Shown here: one piece after another, positions 55,213 through 64,000 of the stretch
Layout: every line of letters starts with the position of its first letter
How positions within the stretch are numbered: the stretch's first letter is position 1
Assembly: GCA_963575745.1 (NCBI GenBank)
Contig: CAUYUJ010012669.1
Coordinates: 466,001-530,000 of the forward strand
Direction: 5' to 3'
Length of the DNA stretch: 64,000 nt
Source: Prorocentrum cordatum
Lineage: Eukaryota; Sar; Dinophyceae; Prorocentrales; Prorocentraceae
Made by a program: the position numbers and the translations under genes
The notes under the pieces: generated by a model
What the model was told of the DNA's origin: nothing
Seen by the model: only the letters and a program-made list of their open reading frames with translations
The model's database searches: none

Positions 55213-55715
55213 TCTCAGGTTTTCCTCCGGTTTTCCTCAGGTTTTCCTCTGGTTGTCCTTAGGTTTTCCTTGGGTTGTCCTTAGGTTTTCCTTAGGTTGT
55301 CCTTGGGCTTTTCCTTCGGTTTTCTGTAGGTTTTCCTTAGGTGTTCCTTAGGTTATCCGTAGGTTTTTCTTTTGGTTTTCCTTAGGTGTTCCTTAGGTTT
55401 CCCTTAGGTTTTCCTTCGGTTTTCCTTAGGTTGTCCTTAGGTTTTCCCTAGGTGTTCCTTAGGTTGTCCTTAGGTGTTCCTTAGGTGTTCCTTAGGTTGT
55501 CCTTCGATTTTCTTTAGGTGTTCCTTAGGTTGTCCTTGGGCTTTCCTTAGGTGTTCCTTAGGTTTTCTTTAGGTTTTCCTTAGGTTTTCCTTAGGTTTTC
55601 CATAGGTTTTCCTTAGGTGTTCCTTAAGTGTTCCTTAGGTTTTCCTTCGGTTTTCCTTAGGTTGTCTTTCGGTTTTCCTAGGTTGTCCTTATGTTCTCCT
55701 TAGGCCGTCGTAAAT
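55213..55715 (+). repeat. 11-bp minisatellite TTAGGTTTTCC
   Basis: About 45 copies of (T/G)TTCCTTAGGT-type units with TTTT, TGTT and TTGT variants. It follows directly after the truncated last 325-bp satellite unit. Confidence 0.92.
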
Positions 55716-55919
55716 TTTCCTTAGGATGGATAAATCGAGGATGAAGTTTCTCACGGTCCTCGCGGGTTCCCTCCCTCCCCGTGGGGCCCGAGTTCCACAC
55801 GGAAAATAATATTTTCCATTATTGTTGGGGTCCCAGTCCGTCAATAAGCCCGCGGGACAACCACATATTTGCGCACTATTGGGGGGGGGTCATAAGACCC
55901 TGTGGGGTTATTAGGTTAC

Positions 55920-56620
55920 GTAAGGATCTCAAAATCGAGTGCCACGAACACATACAAAACCACATGGCTTTGCAACAAGAATGTTCAAGTCAAGTTTGCG
56001 CCCGCGCTCTTGGAAGTCCCTATCGTGCGAAAGCCATCGGTTTCCAACACGTGCGCGCAATGCTTCCAATTTGGCCTCTCGCGCGCGCTTGTCGAAATCG
56101 TTCGAACGCCCTTGCGCGCGTGCTGTCGCAAGAGTCCCTTTGCAAGAAATGGGGCGAACGAAGTGCACGCGCATGACGGCTTCCTAAGGGTTTCACACTC
56201 GAGCACCACGACAATATATAAAACCATGTGGTTGTGCAACCGGAAGTGTGAAGCAAAATGCGCCCGCGGCCTTGCGAATTCTTGCGGACACCATCGGTCT
56301 CTCAACAGTGGCAGAACATTATTCTAAGTTTGCCTCTCGCGGGAGCGTGTCGAAGTCGTTCGGACGCCCTTGCGCGCGCGTTGCAAAAATCACTTGCAAA
56401 AAAACGGGGCGACGGGCACACGCGCGCGTCATCACCCGCGCATGCCGACATCATTGCAAACCCTCGGTTTCGCAAGGACTTCAAAATCGAGTGCCCCGAA
56501 AACGTATACGAACGGGGTTCTTAAGAAAACCATGGGTTTCCCAATAATTTCATGCAATTCTACCAAACGGGCCGCTCGCGCTGCATGTCGAAATCATTCG
56601 AACGCCCTTGCGCGCGTGCT
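55920..56620 (+). repeat. Degenerate tandem repeat of about 240-290 bp, three copies
   Basis: GTCGAA-TCGTTCG-ACGCCC words lie at about 56091, 56348 and 56587. TCAAAATCGAGTGCC-type words lie at about 55930, 56192 (diverged) and 56482. GCGCGC-rich segments are shared. Confidence 0.8.
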
Positions 56621-57660
56621 GGGGGGGCACGATCCGTGTCAAATAACACGCGGGCCACTCGCGCGCCTTGGCCGCGCGCGCATGTCGAACTCCATCAAAA
56701 AACCCTTCATCGCTGACGCGAGGACATCGTCATCTTTATCGGCGGGCGTGATCAACATCGGCGCCGTCATTGGCCCTGCCGTCGTCATCGCCACCATTGT
56801 CACCACCATCGCTACTTCCACAATCGTGTCTACAGTTGTCGGCGTCGCCGCGATACCGCGCCCGTCCCAGTCGTTGACTCGCACCAAAGTGTCCGCTGGG
56901 AAGTGCCCAGCGGTCAACGCCACCGCGGCCGCGTCGGTCGCGCCTAACTGGCTGGCCGCTGTTCGCGCGAGCATGCACGGGCAAGCGCGGCCGCAGGTAT
57001 GCACCAGCCAACGCCAAGCACTCATCGCAATCGCCGCCGCCGCATGAATTTAGCAAACCAAGTTGCGGGTGGGGTGGTGGGAGTATTGCGCGAGCAGTGG
57101 AATTGGCAACTCACTGCGATAATAAATGGATCGCGCACTACATATTGCACATCCTTGACTTCCCCACGTCGGTTGCACCTCGTATGTGGCACAACATGTG
57201 TTTGAATGTCTCCAAATATTGATTGCACACTATCGGTTGCGCAACATGTCTTACACAACCTAGATTGCACCACGTAAGTTTGCACCGTGACGTATTTTGC
57301 ACCACGCGTATTTGCATACATCTTTGCACCCATAGGGTGCTAAACAAAGCACGGTTTGGGGTCCACGCTGGCTAACCGATTCAGGGATTCGCCTCAATGC
57401 CGGCGACATGTTTGGCCTAGACGGCCGCGGTCATTTGTAACAGTTGCGTGAACGTGCACATGGCTTCACCATTGTTGTTATTAAGGTGCGTGTTTTGGGT
57501 GCATATAGTGAGTCTGGCAAGTTTGTTTGCATGGATGGGGGAGGCGCCTAGGCGAGGCCTGGAAGGAAAATCGAAAGGAAAATCAGGACTTCACGCAAGT
57601 CGGGTAAAATGCCATGCTAGGTAGCATGCTTGCATATCAAGAAGCAGCCTGCAGGGGGGG
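56621..57660. other. Spacer with weak coding-like and short-repeat segments
   Basis: 56700-57045 is open on both strands (plus: INIGAVIGPAVVIATIVTTI-like), but the ATC/GTC wording suggests a degenerate microsatellite. From 57170 to 57335, TTGCACCACGTA-like words repeat. No gene is accepted. Confidence 0.45.
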
Positions 57661-59870
57661 TATCATGGTCGGGGGCAGATCAGACCCCACATGTCGTGGC
57701 CCCTCTTCTTTTAGAGCTGGCTGAGGGCTGAGGTCGCCCTCTCGTCGCCACGGCTGGACGCGGCTCGAAAAAAGTGGCCAGCTTCGACCCGGGCGTGATC
57801 CAGGGACCGATGTTGAGCGGATCTGCCCCCGTCCCGCCCGCGATATGGACCGATGTCTCAGGGCCCATCCAGCGCGGTCCCCTGGCCGCCTCCAACTATT
57901 CTCCGTCTTTGTTTCTTGGTATTGTTAATGATGGTTGCTTTTTTTTTATTTATATGTTTATTATTATTCGTCTTATTGTCCTTCTTCTTCCCCACACAAG
58001 CGAGGTCTCGTTGTTTTCAGTTTGCGGCCCCTAGTCTCGACCCTTTCTTCAGGGCCGGTGCGTCATCCCGAGTTTGTTTCTGACGTTCCAGGAACCCGAC
58101 TAGCAACCCCAGAGGCCGACGGGAGCGAACGCCTCCCGTCCTGTTTTTTTCAGGACGCTCCATGTCTGGGTTTAGACGTTCCCTGGCCCCTGCCCTGGGC
58201 CGCGCGCGCGCCTCAGGCCACGATTTGGGAGCCCTCCCTCTTTGACGCCCCCGAGGCGGGCACGGCGCGGCCAGCGGGCCTCGCGAGGGCTGCTGGCCCC
58301 CGTCGGAGGACGGCGGCGAGAGCCATCTTGGCTCCAACATGGCCAGGAGCTCTACGGGATTTGTGTCGGCACCTCACCTCGCGCAGTCTTGCGGCGGCGA
58401 GCCCGGGGGGGAAGGCCAGAGGGGTCGGGTCTCCTCAGAAGGCTTGGAAGTCCTCCAGCCTTGGAGTTTTCTGAGCCTGCTCCGAAGACAGGGGCTGCTT
58501 TCCAGAAGGTTGGAGGCCTTCTGGGAAGCCCAGCAGCCTTCTGAGAAGGCCCGCCCCCTCTGACTTCCCCCCTGGGCTCGACCGAGTCTTGCAAAATCCG
58601 TTCCCACAGAACGTTAGATAGTAGATCACAGAAGGTTCCGCTCGTTTTGGATTGAAGCTGTCTTGGCGAGTACCGCTCTATAACGCCTAATAGCTCCCAA
58701 TAGCGCCAAACAGCGCCCAGAGGCGCCGAATAGAGCTCAAATAAAGTCCAAAAGCGCCCAATAGCGCAATGTGATGGAGGTGCATTCTGTCCGTTTTGCG
58801 TGTGATTGGGCGCGCTATTTGGGGCCACGGGGACGACCAAAAGATTCCGTGAGAAAAATCAGTGAGTCGTGGATCGGGATGTAACGGTATTCGTCTGGCA
58901 GGCCTGGGTTGAGGATGCATTCGCCAGGGCGCCCCAGTACGCTCTCATAGCGTTCCGCAGCGCTTCGGACCCGGCCGCGACGCCCAAAATACATCCTCCA
59001 GGCCAAGTGGCCCTCAGAGGTTTTCGATTCTTACTTCATCCGGATGTTTATCCTCGCCCCCCAGACCCCCGACGTGATGATTTTTCTCCACGTGGACCTC
59101 TGGATGTCTCGATCCAATGCCCGGGACCGGCTTTTCATCCCGAGCCATTTTCTGACGACCCCGGGGCCCAGCAAGAGCCCCCAGAGGCCGAAACTGGACA
59201 AACGCTTTCATTTTGGCTCTTCCACGACGCGAGGGGGGCCGGCGGCTCCCGATATAAATCCTCCAGACTCGCCAGCTCTCAGAGGTGCCCGATTCTGTCT
59301 TCATCGGGACATTTATCTTCACCCTGCCTTCGTCTTCCCCAGACCTCCGACGTTGCAAAAAATTGCGCTATAGGGAATCACGCCCGAGCTCCAGACCCAA
59401 AGCTCCTGCATCATTTTTCGAGCCCGATCAATCTGTGATGCTGTGGGGGGCCGAAGCCCGGCCAAAACGCCTGTTGTCAAAAAGTCGATATGCCAGCTTC
59501 TCAGGGCCAAATTCTTGTCCCCTCAGAGGAGCAGCATGAGAGGGTGTACGAGGGGTTCGAGAGCCTTCGCAACGCAGATCTCCGCCGAGTCCAACGCGAG
59601 CGCGACCACGGTGGCAAGCTCCGCAGAGCTGCTCGGCTGGGAGTGCTCGGAGGTTCAGGGGCAACGTCAGGGGGAGATAGGCTAAGGGGTGGACGCATCG
59701 ACCTTCCACCAGCCTCTTGGAACCCAGACCACCTCGTGTCGTGAAGAAATCAGAAACCGCGCTGTCTGCCGCTGCTGGAATGGGGGAGTCCCCCCAAAAA
59801 CCAGGGAGGGGATGTCCGGACCCCCCGCCCCAGAAAGTGATGCGGGGGTCCAGAACCCCCCCCGCAAAGG
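57660..59870. other. Mosaic of dispersed repeats, no gene
   Basis: Contains the partner of the 36.7-36.9 kb repeat (58385-58575), short AATAGCGCC words (58680-58770), and repeated CCCCAGAGGCCGA / CGACGCGAGG segments (58110 and 59180). AGGGGGAGATAGGCT-AGGGG at 59669 is also present at 36478. No exon was recognised. Confidence 0.5.
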
Positions 59871-59874
59871 CGAC

Positions 59875-60095
59875 CACGACGATGATGACGACGACGGCGG
59901 CGACGTTGGCGACGACGACGACAGACGACGCACGTCGCCCACGACGACGCCGCCGACGCCTACGCCGACGTTGGCGACGACGACGACGACGCTGACGACG
60001 ACGACGACGACGAGGACGACAACGAATACGACGACGACGACGTCGACGACGACGTCGACGACGACGCCGACGACAACGACGACAACGATCGAGGC
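59875..60095. repeat. (GAC)n microsatellite
   Basis: Imperfect GAC/ACG array with GCCGACG interruptions. Confidence 0.95.
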
Positions 60096-60099
60096 CTCG

Positions 60100-61060
60100 T
60101 GGGACTCTATTAACGTTGGATCGAACCCTCTTGTGCTTCGTGTTCTCTGAATCCAGCCGTAGCCGGATTCTATGGAAGATGGCCCGAGCCCGATCATGAA
60201 TTCATTATATCTGGGTCCATCCCCAGTGGGACAACCGTAAAGCTGGATCGAGTACTAGTAGTGTTCTACGAGAAATTGGTTCAGTTTTGCAGGGATGTTG
60301 CGTTCATGCTGGGCCGAGCTTTTGTTGAATTCCATTATACTTGGATCCAACACTGAGATGATCTCTACTAGACCTGGACCCCGCCATAGTAGGATTGCAT
60401 GCAAGTTGTATCGAACTCTCGTGGGATGTATTACAAGTGGACCCTAGCCTAATAGCATCAGTTTAGAGGTGGACCGAGCATCGGCATCCATTAGGGCTGG
60501 GTCGGGCCTTGTAGGTTTATGCCAAAACTGGATCGACCCCTAAAAGGATGTGGTTAGAGTTCGATGTTACCCTATCAGGTTTCTGTGAGATCTGGGTCGA
60601 ACCCTCGTTGGGTCCGTTGAGAACTAGATCCAGTCCTATACATGATCTTACAATCTGATCGAACTTCAGGCGGATCTTATTAGAGCAGGGTCGACCCCCA
60701 CTGAGCTTTTTGTTGAGTTGGGTTCGAAGATGCTAGGACTCCAACCGAGCTTGATCGAGCCCTGGAAGAATTTCATTCGAGCTGGACCCAACCCTACTAG
60801 GAATGTATCAAAGCTGGAACGACCTTTCCCAGGACTTTATGTATGCTGGATCCCGCGAGGGTGGACCCAACCCAAGTAGGATTCTACCAAATCCAGACCG
60901 GTCTCTTGTATGAATCTGTTTGACACTGACCCAGCCCCAGGAAGATAATATGAGAGCTGGGTCCAGTCAATTTGTTAGAACTGGATCGAACCCGAGTAAG
61001 ATTCACAGAAAGCTGCCAGATCGAACCCTGGTAGCATTCTATCAGAGCTGGCGCAAGGCG
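60100..61060 (+). repeat. Degenerate 32-33 bp minisatellite, about 29 copies
   Basis: A loose consensus of AGCTGGATCGAACCC followed by TAGTAGGATTCTATTA repeats with a steady 32-33 bp step. TGG anchors fall at 60117, 60180, 60212, 60244, 60277, 60310, 60342 and 60375. Copies are highly diverged, so only the spacing and the GCTGGATCGA / AACCC words reveal it. Confidence 0.85.
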
Positions 61061-61429
61061 CGGGCCCTGGCGACAGGTGCGCCGCCTCCGCCGCTGACCT
61101 TGTGGCGTCGTCGGCGTCGTCTTCGTCGTCATCGTTGCCCGGGGGGCGTGGGGCGAACAGTTTCCCCGAGGGACGGGTTTTCTGGACCCCCCCGGAAAGT
61201 TCTCAGATCTCATGAACTGGGCAAAGGGTCGCAGTTCACGAAAAACTGCAACAGAGATGGGGTTCTTCGTTTCGTTCGTTATCGAAGACGCCTACGGCGA
61301 ATCACCGCCGCCCCCTGCCTTTTTGGAAGCGCCTATGTGGCCGAACGTTGAGGCCAGACCTGCCAAGCTATCGGACCACGTGTTCCCCGAATCGGTTTGG
61401 AAAGCCTTCGGGGAACACGTGGGCATCTT

Positions 61430-62110
61430 GAAGGTCATCTTGGCCGTCTTGGAGGCCTCTTGGGCAAGCTTTGGGCGATCTTTGGGGCTTTTTGGGCCGT
61501 CTCGGGCCAGCTTCGAGCCAACTTCGGCCATCTTGGTGGGTTCCTGGCACGTCTGAAGCCGTCGGAAGCCGTTTGGGGGGCCTCTATGGGCCGACTTGGG
61601 GCCCGCTTGGAATGCTCCAGGGCCGTCTTGGAGGCCATCTTGGGCGTCTTGGAGGCCATCTTGGGCGTGTTGGAGGCCTCTTGGGCCCTCTTGGGGCCCT
61701 CTAGGGGCCATCTTGGAGGCCACTTGGGCCATCATGGGGCTCTCTTGGGGGCCTCTTGGGCGATCTTGGGGGCTTCTTGGGCCGTCTTGAGCCGTCGGAG
61801 AGCCGAAAAGGCGCAAATGCCAAAATCCTTCAAAAACCAAGGGAAAATCAATGATTTTGGCCTCTTCGGACTCTCCTGGAGGACCTCTTGGAGGCCTCTT
61901 GGGCCGTCTGGGAGGCCTCTGGGGGGCCTCTTGGGCCGTCTTGGGCCGTCTTGGACTCTCTTGGGCCGTTTGGAGGCCGTCTTGGACCATCTCGGGCGGA
62001 CTTGGAGGCCATCTTGGGCCATCTTCGCGATTTTTTGAGGATGTCCCGAGCGAAACGGCCGTTCTTGGAGGATTTTTTGCGGTCGTTGAGCACGTTTGGG
62101 GAAATTCCGG
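61430..62110 (+). repeat. CTTGGG-family block R7 (TTGG orientation)
   Basis: The A-rich island at 61797-61865 (GAGCCGAAAAGGCGCAAATG, then AATCAATGATTTTGGCCTC) is the clearest version in the window. Confidence 0.8.
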
Positions 62111-62317
62111 GTGGCCGGCGGGTTCTGCCGGAGCCCACTGGGAAGTTCTTTTGGAAAAAGAACCAAAACCAAAACCTGAAACGTCCAGCACGCCGTGCAC
62201 CCCTGCAAGCAGGGGGCGGCGGATCAAGCTGCCTGCGGTAAATCCCGCCACCGTGCCAGCCATGCCGGCTGTTTTTTTGGGGGGAGGGGTTACCAGAGGT
62301 CGCGCCTGCGAAGGATA

Positions 62318-62501
62318 AGCATCATGATGGCGATGATGTTGATAATGCTGATGATGAAACGGATCGTGGTGATGATGCTGATGAGGGTGATGGTGGTGGT
62401 GATGATGATGATGGGCCCGGTGGTGATGATGCTGGCGATGATGGTGATGATGCTGGTGATGATGATGATGATGATGATGGTGCTGATGATGATGGTGATG
62501 G

Positions 62502-62555
<54 letters not shown>

Positions 62556-62710
62556 GGATGATGATGGTGCGGCTGCGTCTGCTGCGTCCGCTGGTGGTGA
62601 TGATGATAATGGCGATGCTGATGATGCGGAGGGGGAGGATGATTATGATGATGATGGTGATGATGGCGATGATGATGCGGATGATGATGGTGATGATGAT
62701 AACGATGGTG
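62318..62710. repeat. (GAT)n microsatellite
   Basis: An imperfect GAT array of about 390 bp. The His-rich and Met-rich frames over it are repeat translations. Confidence 0.96.
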
Positions 62711-62739
62711 ACCGTTGGGGGAACCGTTTTTTTCGGGGG

Positions 62740-63200
62740 CTTGTTGGAGGCAGTTTCGAGGCCTCTTGGTGGCCGAGGCCTCTTCGGGCGAAAGGCTTGG
62801 ACTGTCGGTTGGCGTTCCCCCTCTGGGGCCCCTGTTTGGGCCGTATTGGGTTCTCTTGGACTGATTTGGGCGCCTTTTGGGCAATTTTGGGGCTCTCTTG
62901 GGCCGTCTAGGGGCCCTCTTGGAGGCCTTTTTGGGCCGTATTGGGTGGTATGTCTTGGGGTCCTCTGGCGCCTTTTTTGAGCGTTGGAAGCTTGAAGAGG
63001 GGAAAGCGTGAACAATGCTGGAACACACATTGAAAATCATTGATTGTTGCCTCTTGGGCCCTCGTTGGGGTCTTCTTGGAGCGCTCTCGGGGCTTCTTTG
63101 GGGCCTCTTCGGCTGTCTTGGAGGCATATATAGGGCCGTCTTGGCGGCATTCGCGGCCTCCCAAGTCTACCTTGAAAGCCATATATTGGGCATCTTGGAT
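62740..63200 (+). repeat. CTTGGG-family block R8 (TTGG orientation)
   Basis: Carries the second island (TCGGTTGGCGTTCCCCCTC near 62805) and the A-rich island near 62985-63050 (TGAAAATCATTGATTGTTGC). Confidence 0.75.
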
Positions 63201-64000
63201 GCCTTGGAGACCGCCAGGGACGTGTTTTGGCGAGGACAGAGCCCCGGAAAGAGAGGACGGTGCGCGCGACGAGGTGCGGCGGGGAGAGGAGGGGGTCCTT
63301 CAGAAAAATTCAGAAACTTCACCAGATAGCAGACAGCATTTGGCATTCTAGCACGCCTCGACGTGCCACGGGGCACGGTGGTGGATCACTGGATCAGCTT
63401 CATGGGCTCCATGTCTTTCCGTGCGCCTCGGGCCTCATGGGTGGGCAGCGTTCGGGGGAGCGTCGGATTGTTTGCTCGGCAGGGGTAGGCGTCGTGCAGT
63501 GCTCCACAGTTCGCCCGGCACGGCGGCGGGGTAGCAACTATCTGGCTTGAAATGGCTCCAAGGGGCGGTTTGCCATGGCATTGGCTTCCGCCTGGCGCGG
63601 GGGCAGGATATCACATTTCCGCCCTACATTGGCACTAGGTGGCCCCCTGTGCCAAAGGCGCCTGAGGTGGCCCTGTGCTGGTCTCGCGGTCTGGGCCGGA
63701 ACAGGCGGGGCATTTGAAGGGAAAGAAACGGGGGAAAGAGAACCGGTCTAAACCACTCACACCTTAAAGGGCTGGTGGGTTTGGTGGCCGCTGTCGCGAG
63801 CCAGCTGCCATTCCCTGTTCTTCGCCGCCCCGTGGGCTGAACGCGGCAGTGCCAAATTCGCGCGGGGATCCCTGCGGAGCTCCGCGAGACAGTCGAGGCA
63901 GAGATCCCAGCTGGGCTTCGCGACTGTTTCCGCAGTGTGTTGCGGCTATCGCCGCCACAAAGCCATCCAGACAGTCCGGATCGATTTTTCCGGGGGCGTT
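63201..64000. other. Right-end spacer
   Basis: GC-rich sequence without recognisable gene, RNA or tandem structure. Confidence 0.4.

Noticed and set aside
55213-55715. Telomere-type array
   Set aside because: The unit is TTAGGTTTTCC and variants, not TTTAGGG, and it is internal.
56700-57045. Hydrophobic peptide frame (VINIGAVIGPAVVIATIV) as a membrane exon
   Set aside because: Both strands are open and the wording is ATC/GTC-like; no splice borders or family match.
59205-59220. Second spliced-leader relic (CATTTTGGCTC)
   Set aside because: Only 11 of 22 bases match, and neither the CCGTAGC start nor the CAAG end is present.
61292-63127. 611-residue minus frame with a long His-rich stretch
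   Set aside because: Spans R7, the GAT tract and R8; the composition follows each repeat.

Overview
This window reads as dinoflagellate nuclear DNA, possibly from a Prorocentrum-like species, although the species is inferred and not shown. The strongest evidence is a complete 22-nt dinoflagellate spliced-leader (SL) sequence at 37861-37882. Supporting signs are GC-rich coding segments, very long introns with apparent GC-AG borders, several clades of non-LTR retrotransposon, and heavy micro-, mini- and satellite DNA. No prokaryotic operons, rRNA, tRNA or CRISPR arrays were found.

The only host gene I can support is an ABC transporter on the + strand. Three short exons (20111-20214, 33937-34001 and 37410 to about 37600) join in frame into the second half of one ABCA-like nucleotide-binding domain. 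The signature LSGGN, Walker B LLCLDE, D-loop and H-loop region follow in order, separated by introns of about 13.7 kb and 3.4 kb. The introns are filled with transposons and satellites.

Four LINE-type elements dominate the rest. LINE-A (1 to about 8430, +) has a 5'-open ORF1 and a long open ORF2 with endonuclease, reverse transcriptase, zinc knuckle and RNase H. LINE-B (about 13560-19830, -) is broken by stops and frameshifts. LINE-C (about 24380-28520, -) keeps an intact ORF1 but has a broken ORF2 that lacks its 3' end. LINE-D (37861-43124, +) is apparently complete: two intact ORFs, a 17-bp perfect target-site duplication, and a 5' end that is exactly the spliced leader. LINE-D is therefore the direct genomic record of retrotransposition of a trans-spliced mRNA, and is the most notable thing here.

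Between these lie a dispersed family built of CTTGGG/CCAAGA short units around conserved A-rich islands (eight blocks), and an 850-900 bp repeat present twice in inverted orientation (10.9 and 44.3 kb). There are also a composite GTGCCCGG/AGCCCTAT satellite (20.7-21.9 kb), a 325-bp satellite (53.2-55.2 kb), an 11-bp minisatellite (55.2-55.7 kb), a 32-bp degenerate minisatellite (60.1-61.06 kb) and a foldback element (47.9 kb). Large ATGT, AGT, GAC, GAT, GGA and TA microsatellites fill much of the remainder. Many long open frames in the window are only frame-preserving translations of these repeats.
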